Part shown: one piece after another, positions 17,809-26,478 of the stretch
How the letters are laid out: each line of letters begins with the position of its first letter
Numbering within the stretch: position 1 is the stretch's first letter
Origin: Hydrogenovibrio sp. 3SP14C1
GTDB lineage: Bacteria > Pseudomonadota > Gammaproteobacteria > Thiomicrospirales > Thiomicrospiraceae
NCBI RefSeq assembly: GCF_029625905.1
Contig: NZ_JARTLM010000001.1
Coordinates: 62,001-126,000, forward strand
Length of the DNA stretch: 64,000 nt
Direction of reading: 5' to 3'
Translations under genes and position numbers: made by a program
The notes under the pieces: generated by a model
Databases searched by the model: none
Seen by the model: only the letters and a program-made list of their open reading frames with translations
What the model was told of the DNA's origin: nothing

Positions 17809-18177
17809 TTAAGAGGCGCTACAGGCTTCCGGATCAACCGATTTTTTCTCATAAAGATGCAGCAGTTTTTCTTTTTCAGCGGGCAAAATGCTTTTAATCT
17901 TTAAGCGATAAACGTACTCGGTGCCAATCTCTTGAAGTTGCGAGACAACCAAAGAACAAATATAAACCGTCACACCATCCACTTGAATGTAGCAGTCCTT
18001 TAATTTTTGCTGTCGGCTATAGTGAAATGCCTTAGTGCCTTTATTTGGACAATAAACGCTCAAGCCTTCTTTAAAAAGACAGCGCCCGACCAGTACATCC
18101 TCACCATAATGAAAACTGAACGGTGTGGCCACCGGGTCGGAATGAATAATATCTTGTTCAAGTGTGCTATAAAACAT
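17809..18177 (-). CDS. Conserved-looking small protein, possibly PilZ-like
   Basis: 122 residues with no signal peptide or membrane helix. It is rich in beta-strand-type alternation (DCYIQVDGVTVYICSLVVSQ; YVYRLKIKSIL) with five Cys residues, one near the C-terminus (EACSAS). The overall pattern recalls small barrel domains such as PilZ, but the diagnostic RxxxR and D/NxSxxG motifs are not clear. I cannot assign a function. It is transcribed towards hopJ and away from the J-protein gene, with weak signals for a ribosome-binding site. Confidence 0.5.
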   Translation of the reverse strand: MFYSTLEQDIIHSDPVATPFSFHYGEDVLVGRCLFKEGLSVYCPNKGTKAFHYSRQQKLKDCYIQVDGVTVYICSLVVSQLQEIGTEYVYRLKIKSILPAEKEKLLHLYEKKSVDPEACSAS

Positions 18178-18403
18178 GCTGTTCTCTGACAGGTTTAAAT
18201 ATAAGATTTAACTTATCCCAATATAGACAAAAATGCTTCAACATCCAAGGGGTAAATGTAAAAACAATTCACATTTCAATACTGTTGAAAGTAATAAAAT
18301 ACCGTGATACCGTTCAAAAGACTGTCAGTTTTTCATGTTTTCCCTTGAAAAACAGTCGCTTTGCCCCCATAAGCTAAAGTAGCTTAATTAATTAGGAAAA
18401 ATA

Positions 18404-19360
18404 ATGGAATACAAAGATTACTATGAAATCTTAGGTGTCGACCGCAACGCTTCGGAAGCAGATATCAAAAAAGCATACCGCAAGCTGGCAGGGAAATATC
18501 ATCCCGACAAGCCATCAGGCGACGAAACTAAATTCAAAGAAATCAATGAAGCCTATGAAGTACTGGGCGACAAAGAAAAACGCCAGATGTTCGACCAACT
18601 AGGTCCTAACTATCATAATGGCCAGAACTTCCAACCGCCACCAGGCTATGAAGATATCTTTGGCGGTGGCGGCTTCGGAGGCGGCGGCCAAGCAGGTGGA
18701 TTCAGTGACTTTTTCGAATCGATGTTCGGAGGCGGTTTCGGCGGAGGCGGCGGCTTTGGTGGTCAAGGCGGCTTCGGTCAACAAGGCGGGTTCCAGCAAA
18801 AAGGGGATGACCAAATTGTTAAAGTACTAGTCAGCTTAGAAGAAGCGATGAATGGTGCATCCAAATCGCTCAACCTTCAGGTGCCAACCGCCAATAATTT
18901 CGGCCAAGTCTCTCAGCAGCCAAAACAACTGAAAGTCAAAATTCCGGCTGGCGTCAAACAAGGGTCGCGTATTCGTTTAAGCGGACAAGGTGCGCCGGGG
19001 TATGGCGGCGGCCCGAACGGAGACCTTTATCTGGAAGTGGATTTACAGAACCACCCATTATATAAAGTCGACGGCGAAGACATCATTTTAAATCTTCCGT
19101 TAACGCCATGGGAAGCCGCGTTGGGTACCAAAGCGGAAATTCCGACGTTGAAAGGTAAAGTCAATATGAACATTGCAGCGGGCACGCAATCCGGTGCGAA
19201 GCTGCGAATTAAAGGCCGCGGTTTAGGTAAAGGTGATAAAGCCGGAAACCAATACATCGTAATTCAAATCCATACGCCGCCAGCAGATACGGATGAAGCC
19301 AAAGCCTTTTATGAAAAAATGGCTGAAGAAATGCCGTTCAATCCCAGAACACATTTCTAA
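18404..19360 (+). CDS. CbpA-like DnaJ-class co-chaperone
   Basis: 318 residues. The J domain (about 4-70) keeps the HPD tripeptide in [14 protein letters not shown] very Gly/Phe-rich segment (about 84-140) follows, then two beta-sandwich C-terminal domains with [20 protein letters not shown] and [20 protein letters not shown]. The DnaJ zinc-finger cysteines are missing, which places it with the class B proteins such as CbpA. It stimulates DnaK ATPase and may bind curved DNA. The Gly/Phe region is longer than in E. coli CbpA. No CbpM-like modulator gene is beside it. The start follows TTAGGAAAAATA. Confidence 0.9.
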   Translation: MEYKDYYEILGVDRNASEADIKKAYRKLAGKYHPDKPSGDETKFKEINEAYEVLGDKEKRQMFDQLGPNYHNGQNFQPPPGYEDIFGGGGFGGGGQAGGFSDFFESMFGGGFGGGGGFGGQGGFGQQGGFQQKGDDQIVKVLVSLEEAMNGASKSLNLQVPTANNFGQVSQQPKQLKVKIPAGVKQGSRIRLSGQGAPGYGGGPNGDLYLEVDLQNHPLYKVDGEDIILNLPLTPWEAALGTKAEIPTLKGKVNMNIAAGTQSGAKLRIKGRGLGKGDKAGNQYIVIQIHTPPADTDEAKAFYEKMAEEMPFNPRTHF

Positions 19361-19370
19361 GGCTTTCAAT

Positions 19371-19400
19371 AAAAAAACCGCCAGGCCTGGCGGTTTTTTT
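19371..19400. terminator. Bidirectional 30-bp perfect palindrome terminator
   Basis: Seven A, CCG, the decamer CCAGGCCTGG (19381-19390), CGG, seven T. It sits between the convergent J-protein and TonB-receptor genes and has the same plan as the element at 3117-3144. Confidence 0.9.
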
Positions 19401-19419
19401 ATGTCTGGAAGATACGGTT

Positions 19420-21618
19420 TTAAAAATCCATGCGCGCATTCAATTTGAAATTTCGTCCCATGCCTAATGCAATTCCTTTATAAGTATCAAGGAAGTCGCG
19501 ATAAGGCGTGTCCAGCATATTTTCCACCGTTAAATCAAGCCATAATGTTCGTTGGTCAAACCGAATGCCCGTCCCAGCGCTCAAATTCCATAACCAATAA
19601 TCCGACGTTGAAGCCGTTCCAAAAGGCAAATTGTCATATTGGCTAAAAGGCTCATAAAGCCCTGCCGCTTTTTTCTCAGCAACATACCGCGTGCCTAACC
19701 CAAGATAAGGCTGCTTTAATCGCTCGATTTCTTTAAAGGTATACTTTGCATCCAGCGTCGCATTCGGTGCCGGCATCAACGGTAATTCACGATTGTTCTG
19801 TGTGTCTCGCCCCTGCATGATTTCGGCTGTGGCACGCCATTGTAGCTGAGATGTCATTTGATATTTAGCCGACCACTCAACCCCTTGGATCAACGCATTA
19901 GTTTGCGCATTTACCATTTTACGATAAGGAAATGCCAAGCTCTGCGTGCTCTGACAAACGCCTTCGTGGTCACAATACAACTCCGTTGCTGTGTTTTCCA
20001 ACACAATATAGTTATCGACCCAATTAGAATAAACCGCCAAGGTGGAATGCAGTTTCGCCGACTGCCAGGTTGCCGCCAACTCACTGTTAATGGATGTTTC
20101 AGCTTTCAGATCAGGGTTTCCGACCTGATAAGCCTGCACACCGCCATGCGCACCAGAAGCATACAGTTCAAACACCGAAGGCGCCCGGAAACTGCGCCCA
20201 AGATTTCCGGTAAACGTCCAGTTTGGCGACGCATGGAATGCCACCCCCAAAGCACCGGACCAATCCGAAAACGACCGCTCATTATTCGACGCATCATACA
20301 CTTGAGTCTCATCCCAGAAATGCGCATTTTCCGGACTCAGCGGTGCTTTGATACGATGCGAATCATAACGCCCTCCGATTTCGACATCCCATTGACCAAA
20401 TGTTTGCTTTTCCACCATGAAGATGCCCGTCCCATTTTCCGTGGCGCTCGGGCTCAAATGCCCCGAGCGAAGCTTCTGGTCTTTGTCCAAAAAGCTGACT
20501 CCAAATTCACCTGACCACCCTTTAAAATCGGGGTGTTCCACCGCCAGTTGATAGTCATTACGGTGCACCACTAAATCTAAATATTCCGGATCTGTTTCAT
20601 AAACATCCATGTCTTCATAGGTCACATCGTGCATCGCTTCACGCTGATTTCGAGAGTGTGCATACAAAGGCTTGAAGACCCAGTCTCCTTGAAAGATTTC
20701 CGCCTTCAACTGCGTTTCTTCATTCTTCAACTTCTGCCCCGCAGAGGGAATCAGCTCATAACCAGCTGGATCGGCTTCCACGCCCAGATAATTCTGTTTA
20801 GATTCCCAAAACGAATGGTGTAGTTCTACCGAGCCCCAATTGCCCAGATACCCCACGCCGAACACCGCGCTTTGCCCTTCAAAATTGGTATAGGGAATGG
20901 TACCGGTCACCAACGGCTTTGTGCCCGCCGGGTCTCCCGGCTTCACGTCACCCGCTTCCGTGCTGCGCGGCGACACATAATTTTCCCCTTTTCTTTTCGT
21001 CACACCACCGATCAGCGCAATGCCATTGGAAGAATATTTCGCTTTTGCACCCAGCATGGTTTCATGGTTATTGGAGTTCACTTCCCCCATCAATGCACCG
21101 GATGTCCGCGTCTTCCCCGGTGCGGCATAATCCAATTGCGGCCCTTCGACATTCACGGCCGATTTCACCGCCTGACTTGAATACTTAAGCCCTTGCGGAC
21201 CGCGAATCACTTCCACCTTTTCCATCAACGCCGGATCCACATTAGGGTTATGTCGTGTGCCTTCCGCTTGATACTCCATTGCCACTCCATTAGACAACAC
21301 CGGTAAACGTAACGACGTATCGCCTCGCACCACCGGCTTGCCCGACTGTGACCCCGAGCCCAAATTATTCACGCCCGGCAACGTCTCCAAAGAAGCGCCT
21401 AACGACGCCGTTGCATTGCGTTCCTTGTCTTTCGGGTCAACCGCCAAGTGGGTCGACGTACTGATTTCAATCGGTTCTAAAACCGGTTCCTGTGAAGATT
21501 CCACTGAAATTTTGTTAAGTTGGGTAACATTTTTTTTCTGTTCTAATTCGTCTGCATAGGCAAACGACAGACTGCTGCCAGCGACAAGCACGGCAGACAC
21601 GAGTTGATATCGAATCAT
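19420..21618 (-). CDS. TonB-dependent outer-membrane receptor, possible metal importer (ZnuD-like)
   Basis: 732 residues. Signal peptide (to about AYA-DEL), plug domain from about 60 to 170 with LETLPGVNNLGSGSQSGKPV, RGDTSLRLPVLSNGV and VEVIRGPQGLKYSS, then a 22-strand barrel ending in the usual aromatic FKLNARMDF. The plug pattern RGDTSLRLPVL is close to the ZnuD group of zinc receptors. A classical TonB box is not obvious at the N-terminus. The next gene upstream (21668-21985) encodes a small His-containing exported protein, which supports metal-linked uptake. In this locus nickel for the hydrogenase is an alternative substrate. The substrate remains inferred. Confidence 0.88.
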   Translation of the reverse strand: MIRYQLVSAVLVAGSSLSFAYADELEQKKNVTQLNKISVESSQEPVLEPIEISTSTHLAVDPKDKERNATASLGASLETLPGVNNLGSGSQSGKPVVRGDTSLRLPVLSNGVAMEYQAEGTRHNPNVDPALMEKVEVIRGPQGLKYSSQAVKSAVNVEGPQLDYAAPGKTRTSGALMGEVNSNNHETMLGAKAKYSSNGIALIGGVTKRKGENYVSPRSTEAGDVKPGDPAGTKPLVTGTIPYTNFEGQSAVFGVGYLGNWGSVELHHSFWESKQNYLGVEADPAGYELIPSAGQKLKNEETQLKAEIFQGDWVFKPLYAHSRNQREAMHDVTYEDMDVYETDPEYLDLVVHRNDYQLAVEHPDFKGWSGEFGVSFLDKDQKLRSGHLSPSATENGTGIFMVEKQTFGQWDVEIGGRYDSHRIKAPLSPENAHFWDETQVYDASNNERSFSDWSGALGVAFHASPNWTFTGNLGRSFRAPSVFELYASGAHGGVQAYQVGNPDLKAETSINSELAATWQSAKLHSTLAVYSNWVDNYIVLENTATELYCDHEGVCQSTQSLAFPYRKMVNAQTNALIQGVEWSAKYQMTSQLQWRATAEIMQGRDTQNNRELPLMPAPNATLDAKYTFKEIERLKQPYLGLGTRYVAEKKAAGLYEPFSQYDNLPFGTASTSDYWLWNLSAGTGIRFDQRTLWLDLTVENMLDTPYRDFLDTYKGIALGMGRNFKLNARMDF

Positions 21619-21667
21619 TTGGATTCTCCGAATTGCTTCTTAAATTAAAGGATTAACGTCACTAAAA

Positions 21668-21985
21668 TTAAGAAACCGCCGGAGGGGCGCGACTGGAATA
21701 AACAGGAGTGACTTCACCCACATAAGCAAAAACCGGTTCGGATGACCAGAAATGCCCTTGAATAGGACGCTCAGCCAGAGCAAAGTCAGGGGTGACATCA
21801 CTGGATTGATGCTCGACCCCGGTAAAGATATCACACAGTTCACTGTGTTCATGAAACGGATGGACTTCCGAATGGATCAATGCACTGAATTGCGCAAACG
21901 CCAACACAAAGACGAGCAATAAGCGTCGCCAATGGCCCAACAAATGGACAGCGGTATTTTGGTTCAGTTTCATATCCTGTTTCAT
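21668..21985 (-). CDS. Small exported His-containing protein upstream of the TonB receptor
   Basis: 105 residues with a hydrophobic N-terminal segment (RLLLVFVLAFAQFSALIHSE). His and Cys residues cluster in HSEVHPFHEHSELCDIF and the C-terminus is YSSRAPPAVS. Similar small proteins (DUF2607/DUF2946-like) occur next to zinc-regulated TonB receptors in gammaproteobacteria. Its ATG is upstream of the receptor and the genes are 49 bp apart in the same direction, so they are probably co-transcribed. A periplasmic metal-binding or delivery role is an inference from the His/Cys cluster and the position. Confidence 0.65.
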   Translation of the reverse strand: MKQDMKLNQNTAVHLLGHWRRLLLVFVLAFAQFSALIHSEVHPFHEHSELCDIFTGVEHQSSDVTPDFALAERPIQGHFWSSEPVFAYVGEVTPVYSSRAPPAVS

Positions 21986-22130
21986 GAAGATTATTCTAGC
22001 CTGTTCAATGAATAGACTCCACTCAATTTATCAGTTTTATGACGACTGAATGAATTCAGCCGATCCCACCTGAATTTTTCAAATAATCTGTCTATAATGA
22101 ATTCAACCGAATTTAAATAAAGGATGTTCT

Positions 22131-23774
22131 ATGTCGCTCTCACCGTATGCAGGAAAACCCGCTCCAAAATCCTTATTGGAAAACATTCCCAAACTGATGA
22201 CCGACTATTACAACCTGATTCCCGATGCCAGCAACCCAGATCAAGCCGTTGCTTTCGGCACGTCGGGGCATCGTGGCTGTGCCAGCAACACCGCCTTTAA
22301 CGAAAACCACATCGCTGCAATTGCACAGGCCATTGTCGAATATCGTGACGAACAAGGCATCAGCGGCCCCATCTTCATCGGCATGGATACTCATGCGTTA
22401 TCCGAAGCCGCGCACGCCACCGCCATTGAAGTGTTTGCCGGCAACAGCCTGAACGTCATCATCCAAGGCAACGGACGCTATACCCCCACGCCCGTCGTTT
22501 CCCACGCCATTTTGACCTACAATCAAAACCGCACCCAAGATTTGGCCGATGGCGTCATCATCACCCCATCGCACAACCCTCCGCAAGATGGCGGGTTTAA
22601 ATACAATCCACCCAATGGTGGTCCGGCGGATACCGATGCCACAACGGTGATTCAAGACCGCGCCAATGACATTCTGAAAAACGACATGAGTGCCATCAAC
22701 CGCATGCCGTTAGCCGACGCCTTAGCCTCGGAATTTGTCTCCGCCGAAGACTTGATTATGCCGTATGTCAAAGACCTGAAAAACGTCGTCAATATGAAAG
22801 CGATTAAAAACGCCGGGCTGAAACTGGCGATTGACCCAATGGGCGGCGCGGCGATTGATTACTGGCAACCGATTGCCGAGCATTACGGCATTAACTTGGA
22901 AGTGGTCAACACCCGAGTGGACGCGACCTTTTCGTTTATGAGTGTCGATAAAGACGGCAAAATCCGTATGGACTGTTCCTCGCCTTACGCCATGGCAGGG
23001 CTGATTGCCTTAAAAGACAACTACGACATCGCTTTCGGAAACGATCCTGATGTTGATCGCCACGGCATCGTCACCCAATCGGTCGGGTTAATGAACCCAA
23101 ACCATTATCTGGCAGTGGCTATTCATTACCTATGCACCCACCGCCCGCAGTGGTCGGATTCCGTTAAAATCGGCAAAACCTTGGTATCCAGCTCCATGAT
23201 TGACCGCGTGGTGACATCATTAGGCAAAAACCTGTCGGAAGTGCCGGTTGGCTTTAAGTGGTTTGTGGACGGACTGGTCTCGGGCGATTTTGCCTTCGGT
23301 GGCGAAGAATCCGCCGGAGCCTCATTCCTGCGGATGGACGGCACCACTTGGAGCACCGATAAAGACGGCATCATCATGAACTTGCTCGCCGCGGAAATCA
23401 CAGCCGTCACCGGCAAAGACCCAGGGCAACTGTATCAGGAGCTCACCGAACAATTCGGCAACCCGGTTTACAGTCGTATTGATGCGCCAGCCAACCGGGA
23501 ACAAAAAGCCATTCTGAAAAACTTGTCTCCAGACATGGTAAAAGCCGATACTTTAGCGGGCGAACCGATTGTGGACAAACTCACCCATGCACCCGGCAAT
23601 GGCGCGGCAATTGGCGGCCTGAAAATCACCACCGAAAACGGCTGGTTCGCCGCCCGTCCCTCCGGCACGGAAGACATCTATAAAATCTACGCCGAAAGCT
23701 TCAAAGACCAATCGCACTTGGATCAAATTCTAAAAGAAGCGCAAGCGATTGTAACGGATGCACTTAATAATTAA
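22131..23774 (+). CDS. pgm: Phosphoglucomutase (alpha-D-glucose phosphate-specific)
   Basis: 547 residues, the length of the E. coli Pgm type. The active-site serine loop is in [20 protein letters not shown], the substrate entry motif is AFGTSGHRG, and the metal loop is [13 protein letters not shown]. The sugar-binding [10 protein letters not shown] and phosphate-binding [14 protein letters not shown] are also present. It interconverts glucose-1-phosphate and glucose-6-phosphate, linking central carbon to glycogen and cell-surface sugars. The ATG follows AAAGGATGTTCT. A TATAAT lies at 22093-22098 with only a weak -35 match upstream. It is monocistronic. Confidence 0.95.
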   Translation: MSLSPYAGKPAPKSLLENIPKLMTDYYNLIPDASNPDQAVAFGTSGHRGCASNTAFNENHIAAIAQAIVEYRDEQGISGPIFIGMDTHALSEAAHATAIEVFAGNSLNVIIQGNGRYTPTPVVSHAILTYNQNRTQDLADGVIITPSHNPPQDGGFKYNPPNGGPADTDATTVIQDRANDILKNDMSAINRMPLADALASEFVSAEDLIMPYVKDLKNVVNMKAIKNAGLKLAIDPMGGAAIDYWQPIAEHYGINLEVVNTRVDATFSFMSVDKDGKIRMDCSSPYAMAGLIALKDNYDIAFGNDPDVDRHGIVTQSVGLMNPNHYLAVAIHYLCTHRPQWSDSVKIGKTLVSSSMIDRVVTSLGKNLSEVPVGFKWFVDGLVSGDFAFGGEESAGASFLRMDGTTWSTDKDGIIMNLLAAEITAVTGKDPGQLYQELTEQFGNPVYSRIDAPANREQKAILKNLSPDMVKADTLAGEPIVDKLTHAPGNGAAIGGLKITTENGWFAARPSGTEDIYKIYAESFKDQSHLDQILKEAQAIVTDALNN

Positions 23775-23862
23775 GAACCCTCAATAAATACTTATTTTAA
23801 TTTTATAGAATAAAACTAAATGGCAAATTTCATAAGCCGTAATTTGATGAAAAGGAATTTCT

Positions 23863-24609
23863 ATGGCAGGTTATATTGGCAAACCCCCATCTAAAGTTGA
23901 AAAACCAACCCTCACTACTCTTCCAGAAGAACTAAAAAAAGCTAAAAACAAACTGTTTTACTTTAGCTTAATAATTATCTTCGTTACAGTATTTGAACCT
24001 TCATTTACTGGGTTTTTGGGAAATTTTTCAATCAATATTAGCAAATACCCACTTCTTTTTTTAAGCCTAATATTTATTGGACTGTGTTGGCTTGCTTTAA
24101 GATATATAAGCATCTTCTCAACGATATTCGAAGACAGCAGTTTGTTATTAAAGCCACATAAAGCACTAAATGAAATTTACTTAAAAACAAGCGATAACTC
24201 TAATCATATCCTTTCAACAAAAACCAATATAGACAATCTTGAAAAAGAACTTAACGAGTTCTTAAATCAGAAAAAGAATGGGGAACCACAGGAAGACAAA
24301 TTTGATGGACTTTCCGGAATTGAAGCACGGATTGATGATAGGAAAAACAAGATTTTAGAAAACAAACAAAAACTTAGAAGCCTTTATTTCCAACGTTCTG
24401 GAATTAAATATCTTATAGGTATGGATTTACTTACCCCGTTAATGACTTTTTTTATTGCTATCATTTGTTTTAGTCTTTCATTACCAGTACTTGAAAAAAA
24501 GATTCAGCCAAAAAGTGACGGGCACAAAACAGAGTACAAAATTAAATCTGCAACAATTGAAGTAAAAAACATTGAGCTGAAGCAAATCACACCTGAAACC
24601 AATCAATAA
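23863..24609 (+). CDS. AT-rich orphan membrane protein, function unknown
   Basis: 248 residues. Hydrophobic segments lie at about residues 31-53, 61-85 and 186-206, the last in MTFFIAIICFSLSLPVLEKK. Between the second and third is a long charged helical region rich in Lys, Glu and Asn, likely a coiled coil. The start is supported by AAAAGGAATTTCT. Codon use is far more A/T-rich than in the flanking pgm and selO genes. It lies at the left edge of a stretch that also holds a selO remnant and a HipA-like gene, so it may have been acquired. No family is recognised. Confidence 0.6.
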   Translation: MAGYIGKPPSKVEKPTLTTLPEELKKAKNKLFYFSLIIIFVTVFEPSFTGFLGNFSINISKYPLLFLSLIFIGLCWLALRYISIFSTIFEDSSLLLKPHKALNEIYLKTSDNSNHILSTKTNIDNLEKELNEFLNQKKNGEPQEDKFDGLSGIEARIDDRKNKILENKQKLRSLYFQRSGIKYLIGMDLLTPLMTFFIAIICFSLSLPVLEKKIQPKSDGHKTEYKIKSATIEVKNIELKQITPETNQ

Positions 24610-24738
24610 CATCAAGACTTGTAAGCGAGTTAACGAAAACTGAATAAACTTGAGATCGCTAACCAATTTAAACCGATAATATCGCTTTAACCTTCTCTCT
24701 TAAATCTTGTAAAATTTCTGTATAGAAATAGGGATAAT

Positions 24739-24916
24739 TAAGAAGAACAGCTCAATTGCAGGCATTACTGCTCATAGGTTTGGCGGTTGTTGAAATTCGG
24801 CCAGGCCTGGGTGATTTTCGAATGGTAAATGCAACGCTTTAACCCAGTCATTCAACGGTTAAAATGACCCACTTCAGCGGCAGAGAACACCTGATCGTTC
24901 CACACCCCAATTTTAA
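24739..24916 (-). pseudogene. Decayed fragment of a second selO gene
   Basis: Bases 24781-24840 align without gaps to 26521-26580 in the 3' part of the intact selO (52 of 60 identical by eye), including the decamer CCAGGCCTGG at the same place. The match continues with losses to about 24880. Then 24884-24915 resembles 27026-27057, further inside selO, so about 400 bp has been deleted between the two matches. AAGAAGAACA occurs at both outer ends (24740 and 26482). No open frame survives. Same orientation as selO. This remnant fills most of the 311-bp gap between the orphan membrane gene and the HipA-like gene. Confidence 0.8.
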
Positions 24917-24920
24917 TTCT

Positions 24921-26210
24921 TTATTCTAAATTAGACAGCTCAACCAAGCTTTCAAAAAACGGCGTGATGGTTTTTTTAAAATCTTGCGAGATTAAGTCAT
25001 GCTCGGCCACCCGTGCCCAAAATTGTATCGCCATGCTTAAAGCGTTTGTTCTTGCTTCATTTGAAACATCAATGAATTTCGGAGCCATTAATTCTGGGTT
25101 ACGTAATTCGCCCTGCACGGGCATAAAAGCCATTGGCAACATATCATAAATCGGCGTTGCGCCCGATAACGTCAAATCTTCCATAAAGAATGAAAAGTTT
25201 CCGTTATGCATATCGGAGTTGGCAATGTACTTGCCGAAGGCGTAAGCGACCTCAATGTCATAGACATCTTTTTCACTGATAACATCCTGTCTGAATAAGT
25301 CCTGTGCAATTTCTGGCCAAGTCCCATTCAGCCCTGAGTATTCAGCGTCAATATATTTAAGCGAAGCCACTCCTCTGCGCCCATGAAGCCCGATGCGGTC
25401 AAATCGCTTTACCTCAAGATAGACACGATCACTTAGATGCAAGTCTGTTTCAGAACCATCCATGCCATTTGAGCGCAAAGTTTCTAATGCCAGATGCTCA
25501 CAGACCATTAGGTCACGATGCCGGGTAGCAACAGGATTGCTTTCAGAAAGCAATGGAGAGTATTTAACGATCAGATGATCTTTTCCGTTATACAGAGTAA
25601 ACTTGGGTTGTTCACCTGCAATGGAAGACCCCATGTTTTCGGGAATCTTATTGATAGAACCTGCAATCGTTGCGTAATCCGCTCTTCCTTTGTTGAGATA
25701 TTTTTTTGCTGAAGCCTGTTCAGCCATGCGACTCCCAAGCACTAAGTTTCCAGCCAAATCATCCCCGTAGTTCTCCATATAATGCAAAACTTGCAGACCT
25801 GACCAATCCTGACTCTTAGTCGTCAGGCGAGCATCTCTTTCCACGATATTTTTAAGGTGGATAGACCCGAGAAAACCGGAGGGTACCGCATCATAGAAAT
25901 AAAACGGCACCCCTTCATAAGCGAGGTATTCCGTGCCTTGCACCAATAGCATTCGGCCCTCTGGCTGGCGATACAAATAGCCTAGTTGTGAAACAAGCCC
26001 TGCCTTATTTATTTCATACAATGACTTTGGCGCATTTGTCTCAACCAAGGCAAACAAAGTGCCACGCCCTCCTCCCAACTTAATGACTGGCATTTTTTTC
26101 AGGGTACGGCTCACCGTTGGCTGACTAACACCTGTCATTTTTGCGATAGCGGACGAACTCAAGTTCTCGTACTTTAGGGCATGCCTGATTAATTCTTCAT
26201 TATGCGTCAT
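24921..26210 (-). CDS. yjjJ: HipA-family serine/threonine kinase, YjjJ type with its own HTH domain
   Basis: 429 residues. An N-terminal winged helix-turn-helix (about 1-45, SSSAIAKMTGVSQPTVSRTL) is fused to a HipA kinase fold. Kinase elements are visible: SSIAGEQPKFTLY (ATP-loop region), HLIVKYSP, the catalytic NSDMHNGNFSFFM (Asp, His and Asn of the D-x-H-x-x-N motif), and the metal-binding YDMLPMAF. YjjJ-type proteins combine in one chain what HipA and HipB do in two, so no separate antitoxin gene is needed or seen. E. coli HipA phosphorylates GltX; the target here is unknown. It lies between the selO remnant and intact selO and is likely horizontally acquired. Confidence 0.88.
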   Translation of the reverse strand: MTHNEELIRHALKYENLSSSAIAKMTGVSQPTVSRTLKKMPVIKLGGGRGTLFALVETNAPKSLYEINKAGLVSQLGYLYRQPEGRMLLVQGTEYLAYEGVPFYFYDAVPSGFLGSIHLKNIVERDARLTTKSQDWSGLQVLHYMENYGDDLAGNLVLGSRMAEQASAKKYLNKGRADYATIAGSINKIPENMGSSIAGEQPKFTLYNGKDHLIVKYSPLLSESNPVATRHRDLMVCEHLALETLRSNGMDGSETDLHLSDRVYLEVKRFDRIGLHGRRGVASLKYIDAEYSGLNGTWPEIAQDLFRQDVISEKDVYDIEVAYAFGKYIANSDMHNGNFSFFMEDLTLSGATPIYDMLPMAFMPVQGELRNPELMAPKFIDVSNEARTNALSMAIQFWARVAEHDLISQDFKKTITPFFESLVELSNLE

Positions 26211-26233
26211 CTCAGTATCTTTTCTAACTTATT

Positions 26234-26277
26234 GAATAGTTTTATGAATAGTTTATATTATAAACACATATTGTCAA
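26234..26277 (-). promoter_or_regulatory. Promoter and repeat operators of the HipA-like gene
   Basis: On the minus strand a perfect -35 TTGACA (26272-26277) is followed after 16 bp by a -10-like TAAACT. AAACTATTC is repeated twice at 26246-26254 and 26234-26242, overlapping the -10 and start region. The same 9-mer recurs at 26346-26354. Repeats over a promoter fit autorepression by the HTH of the kinase; this is inferred. Confidence 0.5.
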
Positions 26278-26345
26278 CTACCCTTTATTTACAATGAGTT
26301 ATGAAATAAAAACTTTAATTTATGAATAATTAATAATAGAAAAAC

Positions 26346-26354
26346 GAATAGTTT
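26346..26354. repeat. Third copy of the GAATAGTTT repeat
   Basis: The same 9-mer as at 26234-26242 and 26246-26254, again followed by ATGAAT. It lies about 70 bp upstream of the -35 of the HipA-like gene and may be a distal operator. The surrounding 26211-26478 is very AT-rich and holds no gene. Confidence 0.5.
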
Positions 26355-26478
26355 ATGAATTACAAATTTTAAGCCAAGAGTGCTGTGCTTGGCATTTAAA
26401 AAGCAGAATCACAAGTTAATAGCAAGGCGCACCTAAACAGGAACCGTTAAGAGGTTAAGAAATTAAGGAGAAGCGCAA

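Noticed and set aside
19858-20514. 218-residue frame antisense to the TonB receptor
   Set aside because: It overlaps a complete barrel domain and shows no signal peptide, motif or start signal.
24739-24916. A short antisense gene or antitoxin in the gap before the HipA-like gene
   Set aside because: The stretch aligns to the selO 3' part, has no open frame or ribosome-binding site, and the YjjJ type needs no separate antitoxin.
26211-26478. CRISPR-like repeats from the GAATAGTTT copies
   Set aside because: Only three 9-bp copies with irregular spacing, over a promoter; no cas genes.
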